Source: Dipylidium caninum
Lineage: Eukaryota > Platyhelminthes > Cestoda > Cyclophyllidea > Dipylidiidae
Length of the DNA stretch: 64,000 nt
Reading direction: 5' to 3'
Assembly (NCBI GenBank): GCA_017562135.1
Contig: QEYB01000509.1
Coordinates: forward strand, 1 to 64,000
Part shown: in pieces, positions 23,448 to 35,400 of the stretch
Position numbering within the stretch: position 1 is the first letter of the stretch
How the letters are laid out: the number at the start of each line of letters is the position of its first letter
Notes under the pieces: generated by a model
The model's input: the letters and a program-made list of their open reading frames with translations, nothing else
What the model was told of the DNA's origin: nothing
Databases searched by the model: none
Program-made: the position numbers and the translations under genes

Positions 23448-26400
23448 GTGCGTCTCTGCCAAATGAGGCATTTTCTGTCTTGAGTCGGGGCGAGTTTACA
23501 GAAACCACATGTCAGGTTGTTCCAATATCATGGTTATTTTGCTACTGGTAGAATGGACACAGTCTTTCGCTTAAATGTTCCCCTTATTTCTTGAACACAC
23601 AGCATTTTTGGCATTTAACTGTCAACCTTGCCTCTCTAACTCATGGCAAATCTACGCATTTAAGAGTCTCCTAGTAAAGGGTCTGACACCAGGTCGACAA
23701 CGCGTGGATATGAACGCTTCTTGGAATGTGCGTCCTGGATCGCGATTAGCATTGCTTGCGACTACGATGGAACGCCTTTCACCACTGAGTTGTCAAATTT
23801 CAAAGGCCATCACAGACCGCGTCGTTGATGTCTCATCAGGTGGTCTCCGTGTTGACGTGTTGGTAGATTTAGGCAAAGCAGAACCATTAGGAAGAAGCAT
23901 TCAGGTAAGGCCACCTCGTTTTCTGTTTATAATAAATCTAATTCCCTCTTACTGAGCTAAACGTTTACTAGTGCTAATTGTTACTTTGGAGGAAATGTGA
24001 GTTGAGTAAAAATTAATGATAGGCACAGTAATTCATTCATGGCCGTCATGTTTACCAGTGCTAATCACCTCCCAAAAACCCACGTGGACACCAGCAATCG
24101 TGGCCTTATTACTGACCCTTTCAAAAGATTAGTCTCTGTTCCACTCCGCATGATGCGTCAGCGTGTAAATGGGGTGTTTCCGACCGAAGAGGCCTCTAAA
24201 GCTGCCACAATTGTGGATGGGCCATTGAGCCTTGAGGTCACTTAATCGCAAAAACTAAGACTAATGGCGGAACTCCGAGATCATGTGCCATAAACAAGAC
24301 TCTACTGCCTTAGATGAGAGAAAGCGAAGTCACCTACCAAACACCATTCAATGAATACAATAATAGCACCGCCAAGACAGCCTCTATTCTCCTCCTTATT
24401 AACAGTAGCAGAGGTGAATCAAACCGGGACGGTCTCAGCATGATATTTCGCCAGCTAAGAACAGGCGCCATTGTGGATGATCAGAATAGCTTCGCTACCA
24501 AAATTAGGTTGGTAGAGCAAAACCTTACCTTATGCCTAAGGACTGATCGTGGAATTGAAAAGAGACAATGGAATATTCTAAGTCAGCCGATTACACAGAG
24601 CGGAGCCCTCGTGTTCGAATTGCCTACCCACTTCGCTCCCTCTGCTGCTTTAATGTCATCCTCTTTTGATAATTTGGACTGTTTTTTTATAGGTCAACAC
24701 TTTCGTCTATCAGTCAAATGCAGTTGTGCGATTCCCCAACCTATATCGCCAGGAGGGATTAAAGAAGATAACGGTCCGCCTCTACCCTCGCTCTCAGGCC
24801 CCGTCCGTGGAGGTACTCACTGCCTTAACTATGATCCGACAATGGCCTACATTTTATAATCTGTTGACAGAGGTGTACCGGTGCTGTACGGCATCCACCC
24901 TCAGGCTTTATCCGCAAAACCAAGGTGAGATTAATAGCTGAAGGCAATCAGCAATGCTATAACTGAACACTCAACTATGTTGCTTTAGGCCTCGTGCCCT
25001 TGAAAGGAATGACGTTTATCTGGAAATTCTCCTGCTTCCTTGGACCGGCCACAGTAACAACAGAACCCACGATTAAGATCATCTCTCCCGTACCCCAGAA
25101 GTGTGAAGTTGAAATATCCGTGCACTTTAGAGGTGAAATTATGCAGACAATTCGTAAAACAATCTATTTCAATTTATTCTCGCCAATTGTTGCCAAACAT
25201 CCCGACAAAGTGATGAAAATGGAAAGTACAGAACAACAAAATATGCGTTCGAACAGGCTCCGTAAGGCAACTACTTGGGTGAACCTTCCTGGAGGGCAGC
25301 TACGCAGTGAGTTACTCTCGAGTGGAGACTTTTGATTCAAGAAGTGGTGGTGTAAGTTCTCCATCCTGTCGGATTTACACCGAGTCAGTGCATCTTGTTT
25401 TAACCGCATCCATCTTTGCCCCTGTCGGATACCCTCTTCTCCTACCAGAATAATGCTGGGCCAGTAAGGATTTGAAGACAGTTGATCACCTTTACATAAT
25501 CCAAAAGCGCCTCTTGCTTGAAAATATTAGGTTGGATACTACGAAACAAGCGATTTTTGTCCAGCCTGCTTTCTACTTCGACTAAGAGAGGTGCATTGTA
25601 ATGTCCGCTCTATAGATTTATTCATAAATTTTAAAGGTATTTTTTCTTACTCATTTCGTAAAATTTATCCGTGTTTTCTAAACCACGTTTATTTCATTCT
25701 TTTCCAAAGCCATATGGCAGCATAGCGCAGCTCATTACTGAGGCATTCACGAGTGGATCCACTCCTTCTGGCAATACGAGAATCGTCACAGTGGACCGAG
25801 GAAGTCCACCAGCCCATGTTGATAACGAGTAAGGATTAAGACACACCGTGGAGTCCCATCGGCCCACAACTGTTCGTGAACCTGGGTCCAAACTAGGCAT
25901 TAGCAGCCTATGCGGCTGTATTAAAACGTTTACTTGAGAATCATGTGCCGTAAGAACTGACTGAACTGCAGATTGCCTTTATAACACCAAACCACCACTT
26001 TCGATGACATTTGGATTTTGCACACGAAGCCGAAATTGCATCAAAAGCGTTATGTTTGGCACACAACGGAACGCCCAAGTAGTGAGCACCCATTATTCTT
26101 TCCTTCCTAAAACCAGAGGAAACCAAAACACAGACGGAGTCCTATCATCGTGAGAAATTTGATGTGAGGCATGAGAAACTTATGATAAATAAACAACCAG
26201 AAGTGCTCAATCAGCATTGCACAACATTGATGCATGATAACTCGGGTCGGCTACATAAAGCTTCAATGATTGTTGACAAATTGACTTCTCGATGATATGA
26301 AATTTTCACACAGCCTCTGACCTTACCCGATATTCCTCCGTAAATACGATTTATTTCTACGAGAAAAAGTACAATAAACATAATGAAGTTATAAAAGACT

Positions 26401-29400
26401 TTGAACCTTTAATAACTTTGCAAAGGAAGATTCTTTCCAAAAATCATATTTGCCTATCCTTATCGTTGGCAGAAAGTCGTAGATGCCAATCGCGACAATC
26501 GTCCTCGCTTACCCCAGCATACTGTTCTGCTTTTCACTACAGCATTGTTTGTTTAAGGAAAAGATTTTTCCTTGTCCTCATAGATTCCGTGCTAACGAAG
26601 CTTTACATGGTTCATTCGCGTTCCCTTGACACTGTCCTCATTAAACTCTTCACCGCTGGTCAACTGAACTGGCTAAATAGTGTGAAAAAGGGTGCTTTTT
26701 GGGGTTTCTATTTGAATTCAACCCCGTCTGATAGTTCCCAAACTAATAACAGTCACGACAATAGACATTGATAAGCTGTTCAAGTGCGATTTCATCTCAG
26801 TTGTCTACTCATCCCTTGGATCTAAAGAAAAGGTTAGGGAGATTTTCACAGACGGAGTTGGGCTGAAAACGCTTCTTATATGTTCCGCCGCCATCAAGTA
26901 ATCCCAACCGAGCTTTGTGCGTATGAACTCGGCTTAATTTTTGCTAGTCAGACACTTTACTCTTATAGATGCATAGTGGAGGTTAAATTTGCTTGGTACC
27001 ACATTCTATGAACAAGTCAGTCATAGCGCTGGTTACAATGAATAACTTCCACCTAGAAAAAGTTTTGTGTAGTTTGTTATATTCAAATGAAGTTTATGGG
27101 ACTTTTAATTGGGTAAAAAGTCGGAAATATGCCCTTACTCCTTTCAGTCCGTAATCCAACATCCAAGTAAAATTCCATCTGTCTCTCCCAATGATTACTT
27201 TAACCACTAAGAGGAAATCTTTTCAACATGGCCACATACTTCCTAAGAAGCCGTCCAAACTACAAAATAGCAGTCTTCGGTCGAGGACATTTGAGGAAAA
27301 CGATTGTATTTCTAGCCGTTTTCTGTCCACTTTAGCTTGGTCTAGAAGAAGGATGAAGGAGGGCATTGTTTGGCGCGACAATTGTCGTCTCGTACCTCAT
27401 CGTTGCCCTTATCAGCATGCTGTTCTGTTCTTTCACTGCATCATTGCTCATCTAAGGAATTTTAACCGACCCCATAAATTCTCTATTCGTGAAACTGTAC
27501 ACAGTCCATTTCCATTCTCCTAACACTGTCTTTATCAAAGCCTTCACAACTGGGGCGTCCTAATCCAAGGCGAATATGCTGGATCTGAGCTGATTGCTCC
27601 TACCAAAACAGGATCCTAACTTATTTTACAGCCTGGCCATTACCATACCTGCTTAGAGAATGTGAAGAGACCGAGTTGCATCGCCTACTAAGTGCATTTG
27701 AGGTAAAACTGCCTACTGCATATACAAAACACTTGTCGGCTAGGAAAAACATCATAAGAAGCGATAAAAATCGCGCAGATGCGCCAAGAGGTCATAGATG
27801 GAACAAAATTTAACAATACTGTAACAAGCGCCGATTTGGACTTTATCTCTTTCAGATTTATCACTTTACTCAAACTCGTGCCTCGTGGGAGCCTGCAAAC
27901 TCGTTTTCCACTACCAAGGTGGACCGGTAAAGGCGGCCGAGTTGATGGTTGATTGGGAAGACAATGAGGGCGGAAATAGTCGGGAATTGGATAATAGGCA
28001 GAACGCCATTGTCAAAGAGCAGACACACCTTTATGATCACGCTGATAGGCCATGAGGGGTCTAAACTCATTCTCATCGGTACTGTACAAGAAGACTATCC
28101 CGTCGCCTCTCTCTGTATTTCCGCTGTGCCTAAGTGAGTTAGTCTCTTCCAATCCCGAGGTCAAGCCTTCCTCTCGCTGGTTTAATGGGGCTTAAATTCC
28201 CTTGAATAATAGCTTCATTGCGTTCTTCATTTGATTAAATTCCATGAATCATGTATAGTTAAAAAATCACCAAAAATTCTCTTCCATGGGATGCTTAAGA
28301 TTTGCCAATTTTCCTTCAGTATTTGAAGCGATCACTTGTTAACTCTGTGCTATTGTGATATCTCAGGCTAAAATGGAATTCCATCGCGTAGAGGTATTTT
28401 GTTGAGGAGCCAGACCATGCCACCGAAGTCGAGATTTTCATTTTTGTTCCTCATATTTTCATCCCAACGATCAAAACTCCTGTGATTTTCTTTAGGATTG
28501 TTAAGTTAAACGGACGGGTCAAGATTGTTTACGAGATTGTAAATGGAACATCGGGCTTCGTTGGCTTGAAAGCTCAAGACAACTTTATTTCTCATCACAA
28601 CTTCAAGCCAAAAGAATCGATGACCGGCGTCCATCAGATTTCGATTATAATGACAAGAGAAGGCATCAACACATTTTGCATCGTAGCTACTGCTGCTGGA
28701 AGGACTCAAAAACAGTGTGTCTTCGTGTATGTTTTGTCCACACAAAAGGCTGTATTTAATCTTGAAAAAGAATCCCAAGTGGGTCGGCTCGGTGAGCCTC
28801 TCATCTGGAAACTTGAAATCCTGGGAGATTTCTCAAACACAGATGTCAGAGTAGAAGTGGACTGGGATGACGGTAGCGCCTTGGAGACAATCCCTGACGT
28901 ATTAACTTCCCCGCAAATAAAGCACACTTTTCATCGAGCTGGGAAATACGAGCCCATGATTAGAATCTTCGGTGGGCCGTCAGAACCACAGCGTCTCACT
29001 GCATCAGCAACTGTCCACGACCCCGTTGAGATCATTTGGTGTGGTGAGGTAAATAACACCTACTTTGTCGGTGTTGGGACGAGGTTAGACATCCTTGTGA
29101 TTATAACTGCTACGGGTGATGTAACCGTCAGCGTTGAAGGCATTTATGTGATCGAAAAACCGCCCCGCGTTGTTAAATGTGAGTTTACGTGTTTGACAAT
29201 TTTTCCCTTTTCCTTTGAGATGGTTTCATATAATGTCTCAACCCTAGGACAGATCACATTGCGGCTATTTTACTCATCTTGCCCTTGTACTTGTAATAAT
29301 TGGTTTCATTAGCTTTCGTGCTGGATTGTCAAACAGAGTACTTGCTCACAAAATACTCGAAATGTGGGATGCGTTTGGAGACTGCTCTACTAGGTGATTA

Positions 29401-32400
29401 CATCCATCCCTATTTTGAGGTAGTTCTGTGCGATATTTAAATTGTAGTCGGAATAGCAGGAGCTTTTGAGACATGAAAACTCAGAGCAAGGTGTATGTCT
29501 TCTCCTCCATCCAACTCCGACCATGTGCTGTCGCCTTGGACATGGAGCCCATCAACGATTGACATCGGTCCCAATGTCACGTTTTAAGTTAGACTCTCTT
29601 TAGCAGTCCGTTGTTTTGACTGCAAACAACTCTTTGAAGTTGGGGTTGACAAATCGTACTTCTATAGTAGGTTAAAATCAGGATTGGAAACGCATTAGAA
29701 GATGACTTAATTATGTGACGAGTATTGGGTGGAGGCCCACCGTTCCCCTTCCCTAAAGGCATCCACTTTTCTTACTTTCAGCCGATGGGATCAAGGAGAT
29801 GCACATTATAATAAGACCCCTTAAAGAGGAACTTTTGGTTTATAAAATCAAAGTGAACAATGATGTTTCATCTTGCCTCTGTTTGGTTGGCTTTTTTGTC
29901 TACCTAAACCCGCCGATTATGCGATTCACCGACTATATTACCGACCAAAGTAGAGGTGAGATTGAAAATGAATCGTCTAGCGGAATTACCTAACTGCTTT
30001 ATTCGTTGATTTGACATATTTGACACAGGATGTCGGTGGCAACCACTAACTTTAAATCGAGGTTTACTGACTAGTCAAATGGATTGGGCACTTTTCCAAA
30101 CTCCGAAGTTGTTACTTCTTTTAATTCCTGAACAAGAATTAGATCGGTGAAAAAAGGAAATAGAATCATCGGACTCAATGTTCGTAATTTTTTCAATGAC
30201 GAGAAAGCGCTAGTAATAGTGGTTTAATCCTTGGAGATATCCTAGAATACTTTTCTATTTTCACGGTTTAGAGTGTTTATATACACATTTGAGACCAATT
30301 TTTGCTGCTCAGATTAGGTTAATTCCATTCAATAGCGCAACGTCCCAGAGACACTAACCCAAAGAGTCAGTCATTTTACCAACCTGGGAAATCTTGAAAC
30401 TAACAAAATCAGGCTCTGTGATAAAGTTAATCGAAGGTTTGGAACTTCATTTTGCAAGGTGAAGGACTCGCCCTCTACAAGGGTAGAGTTGAGATGCACG
30501 AGAGAGAATCACTCTACTCTCCGTATTGTTCAATTGCCATCGATACACGCGAGCCCCACATTGTTGACTTCGAGTCTCCACCATTCTCCTCTCACTATGC
30601 TCTCAACTTCGCCCTCCCGGGCAGTCAGGCTGTCACAGGAAACTGCGACACCTACTCGTCCTCCATTCCTCTGGCCCTGAAAATTTACGTAAGCTTCATA
30701 TTAACCCGACGGCAGCTGTTCAAATTTGTGTAATAGTCCATTATCTCCTCAGCCCGCCTTTGAACACCCGTGAGCTTATTCAAGAAGTCTTGACTATGGT
30801 GGGACATCTGAATTTGCCCCTCTTTGAAATTTGTCTCTATTTTCTAAACTTATCACCGTCCAAGAACCACGTTACCTAGTTAAGTGTTGTTAGGTTCTTC
30901 TTCCAAATTGACAATCTTCTCCGTTTGTGTACTCTTAGGGCGCCCTCTATTACGAACCCCATTCGGCAAGCATCAGCGTCTATGACGGAGAAACTAACGA
31001 GTCCATCAGTTTGCCGCCAAACGAAAGTGGAATTTTCTGTGAAAAATACATCCGTTTTGAAGTCAATGAGCCTGTCAATAAGATGCTCGAGGTCCTCATT
31101 GTCATCACACATAATCAGACAGGCAGCTATGATGTAATTACTTTGTCGGAGAAAAAGTCCGCATCATACATTTTTCAAGAGGTAAAACTCCCGAAGAATT
31201 TATAAACAAGTCTATCACTTTTCCCTTCCCGTCACTTATTCCCATATGCAGCTCTGTCCATCTAGCGGAGATGTGAAGTGGCATGTTTTGTCATATCCAC
31301 CGGACTTCACAACTATTTGGACATTTCTCGTAGGAAAGAAATTACCACACGCTCTTGTGATGCCTTTTCAGATTGGAATCTACCTAATTCACGCGGTGAT
31401 GATGGACTCTAGTACGATCAGCTTTGCCTATCACTGGATCAGGACTAAATCCCCTATCTTCGGGATGCGTATTCATGTCGGTGACGAAGTTCTAAGAACT
31501 GGTGTTACCAGCTCTCTTCACGTTAATTTTGAGGGGATTTCGGAGAAGGCTTGCGTATGTGTAGACCAAGGCGATGGTCGAATTACAGTTTACTCTGCAA
31601 AAAGTCGTTCAATTAAATGTGTCCACTGCCCTGAACATTCTATTGTCCATGTGAGGAAAATCGAAAAAGTGCTCACATTGCCATTATTCTACCTCAAGGC
31701 AGATATCTACCGTCTAACGGTCCTCGTGGGACGAATGAATGACCCACCGATCAAAAAGAGTATAAAAGTAACTGTAGTGGATGACTCCATGTCGTGCAAG
31801 TCTCAAGCTCATTTTGTCGATCCGAAAATTAAAAACCCCGCCCTTCCCCTAACTTTGCTTTCCACTGAGCAGTACACCATTCGTTGTGAAGTTCTCATCC
31901 CCCCGAAAAATTGTTCCCTTAACAAAAATTACTTATGGCATTTTTGGCTTCAAGATGCCAACAACGCTCAGGATGTCGAATTAGTTGCTGAAGTTGATAC
32001 AGGCTCCTTACCAAGACTTCCTATAATGACGGACTCCCTAATCTCGGGATTTTATCGGGTGAGACTAACTGGTCGAGACAGTAACTTAGATGGGACATAC
32101 GCCATGACGCCCCTAGACGAGGGCTACTTTCAAATTATCCCCGCACCCATGGTAATTCGCCTTCTAAACACCTCAATGTCTCGTGTCCTATTCTCAAGAA
32201 ATACACCCGAAATTTGTTTACGACCAGAGATATACTCCCTTAAAGAAAATGAAATGAAGACAAAAGAGGTGAGCATATTTCATGACGTACACGATAAGTC
32301 TATAGGGATTTATTGAATGGGAAATTATGTGCATTCGAAAAAATCTAAATTATACCAAATCGAACTGTGAGATTCCGGGACTCCCGTCGAAGGAGGGCAG

Positions 32401-35400
32401 TATATGCATAGATGGAAAACACCTTAAGCCTCATTTTATGTACAAATTCGTGGCGGTTGGAAGGACTCAGTTTCACGCGAGCACTGGACAAATTGAGGTG
32501 GTTGTTGATGCTAAGCAGACACTGGCAATTTCCATCAGGTAGCGTTTACACTGAAATCAACAATCGTGATGTAACCCTCCCTTCAACGTGTATTTCTTAC
32601 TTAAAATATAAAAAATCCACAGTGTTAAGTCACGATACGATTTTGATGAAAAAATCCGACACTTTTTTCATTTGGAGACATCATAATCAGCCTGATTCGC
32701 GGTTAAAACAAACCCAGCTTACTACTGCATGTCCCTCTTAGACAAGTGAATGCCATGAGCCCTGTTGTAAGGGTCTGTTTCTTGCCCTTCAAGCAGCCAA
32801 GTAGTGGAATCACTAGTTACAATGGGTTTGACGTTTAGAGCATGACCGGAAGCGAAGTCTCTTGTGATGTGAGGAACGCTTGACAACTTATATTCGTCTC
32901 CTTTTGCAGTCCACTCAAGCCGGCCCTCCTCTGGGAGGGTGCCGACGAACATGGAGCTTACGTGAGTGCCAATGCCACCTTAGCACTGGAAGGCCGATGC
33001 TCTGAAAAATGTCCTAAACCCCACCGATGGAGAATCTTCGAGGTCTCAGCGGAGGACACCACTACCGAGCTTACGCCGAATGTCATGAAGTCATCTGTTG
33101 AAGGTTCATGTTCTTCACTCCCTAGTTTCTAAATCATGTCTTACGTGTGAGGAAGTGAGTTTTCAAGTGCCGTGTCTTAATATTTAAGCGATTAGTTTAG
33201 CAAGAAGAAACCTGACAGTCTGAACAATTTCAGGTGACTTAAGTGATCATTTTTTAACGATTTTCCATTGAATTTCTAAAAATAAAAAGAGTAGTGAAGA
33301 TGAGTAAACATTAAAACAAAGTTACTATAGATCTGATTGCATACTCTGGAGGGTTTGCCTTTCACAAGACCAACAGTAGATTTCAATCACGGTCGACCAA
33401 TTTCCTCACAATAACAGGCTTCCCGAAAGTGACTGTAGTCGGTGGAAGCATGTGATATACTCGATGCTCAGCGCCTATGGTGCAGAATGTGTGTGTGTAG
33501 TCAAGTGTCCCCTGACGGATGAACTCGGAAGTCTGATTCACTTCGGTTTGATGCACATCAACACTTTTTGCGGAGAACTAATTGAGGCTTTGAAAGGTGG
33601 TCATATTTGATTAGTGAAAAAGACAAAGAAACCGAAAAAATGAATGTCTGTACAATAGACCGATTTGAAATTTGGTCACTCTGCTGTTCTCAATTCTACC
33701 AAACTGTTATGGTTGGTCTGCGGTGGAGGAATGCAGGAAGGAACTCATTTATTTTTAACTGCTCAGAGGGCTTTAAGTTGATTTCTCACTAAAATTCCGT
33801 CGGGAAACACTGGTGACGACCCCATAGTTGTACACTAAGCGAAAATTGGTTTATTCCTAGTAGAACATCTCAACCAAGTGGCACATAAAGGCTCTTCAAA
33901 TGCATTAAGCAGATGACAATCACTTCATTTTCCATGAAATGGATTTACCTAAGCCTTTGTTGAAGTGTTAAAGAACGAATTAGTCAAGTTAGCCTGAATG
34001 ATAGCCCTCCCCCTCAGTGAGGCTTGTTTTGCCCGAATTCTTCTTCTCTTCGGCATGTGAAAATCTTGGTGTAACTCACTTTGCAATTGAAATGTGAACA
34101 CATACTTCACTAATCTTAATTGACTTCACAAGTGAGGTGCCGTAGGGAAGCTTGTAGTGAATACTGCCTAAGAGTAGCCTTGCTGATATCTTTAAGGCTG
34201 GGAGGAGGAAATCCTCATAATTCGGAGTTCAGCTTTTGCTCGGCACTTGGAAAAGAGGCTCGTGGAACCGAGATATCTACAGGCCTGCTTCAGCACTGGT
34301 GATTGTGTTAACAGTTCCGCAGACTACATCTGCTCGTCCAGTTGTCTCAACTTCATTCCCGTTGGACCTCCACACGGTCACACTTGCGTCTCCAATGCAA
34401 CCGACCAAATTGACGTGAACACTGTTGTTTGCATTGTCTGCAGCGGCGGTGTCGGTGCATGGCCCTTTCGCTATCGTTACGACGGTACGTCAGTGTATTT
34501 TCCTGATCCGGTAAGCACTAGTAATAAAAATTCTAGCTCCTAAAAACTACGTGGATAAATTACGGAACAAATAAAGGTTGGGAAGATGACGTTTGGGCCT
34601 AACTTGTGTGCTGTCAGTAGCGAATGCATTTCGATAAATATTTAGGTCTCAATTGAGGCGTGAATGCTTTCATTATACCCAGAAAATGTGAAGTTTGGCG
34701 GGGTCTATGAATTTACCGAAAGCAGGTAAAATCCCCAACGAATTTCCTTAATTTCCGTATAGTCATCTGTTACTTCCACCCACCAGTCGACATTGCTACA
34801 GATCGTGGAATAGCCAGAAACCATCAAACAGGAAATTCATCTGGTTTTGTCGATGGATTTTTTCACCAAAAGTCAGTCGACTTCATTTCCCCTCATGACA
34901 TCTGATTCTCCCCACGAGGATTAACAACTGTGGAGGTTTAGGCAAGGTTTGTAGTCAAGTCCCGCGAAATGGAGAAATGCTGAGAACGATTAAAGGAAAC
35001 CAGTTAAAGTTTGAGTACCGTAACTCAAGGCTATTCCCATTCCTACTTTTCAAGAACTCCATGTTTTCTGCAAGATTTCAGTCCCCATAATACGTCTCGA
35101 TTAATAGAACTTATGGCCACCATGGTGGATCACAACTTATCCCGAGTTTATTTACTTTTACGATACCAAATCCAAAGTTGTGGACTCGCTAAATCATCCT
35201 ATGGGGATCGCCAGATTTTCAGCTTGTCAGAGGAGGCTTCTACAGTTAATAGTTCCCTTATTAATACGCATCGGATCCAGTTTGACATTATTCCCTCAGA
35301 AGTATTAAAAACCCCTGTCTCTTCCGGAGAAAAGTCATGACCAGAGCTGTTACGTGTGCGCTCTTTTATTTACTCGAAAGGAAAGACGAAGCAGCCTAAA

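Larger units (their letters stand above)
25307..27855 (+). other. Large intron 7 with transposon fossil and duplication
   Basis: Exon 7 ends in phase 1 and exon 8 opens in the matching phase, so no exon is required between them. The intron holds the second mariner fossil and a direct duplication, each listed separately. A short open stretch at about 25,724-25,828 with an acceptor and a GTAAGG donor looks exon-like, but using it would break the phase. Confidence 0.6.

Noticed and set aside
24314..24859. 181-codon + strand frame
   Set aside because: It overlaps exon 6 in a different frame. Exon 6 has strong splice sites, PKD-like sequence and continuous phase, while this frame has none of these.
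25724..25828. Exon-like stretch with a GTAAGG donor in intron 7
   Set aside because: Exons 7 and 8 already join in phase; including it would break the frame.
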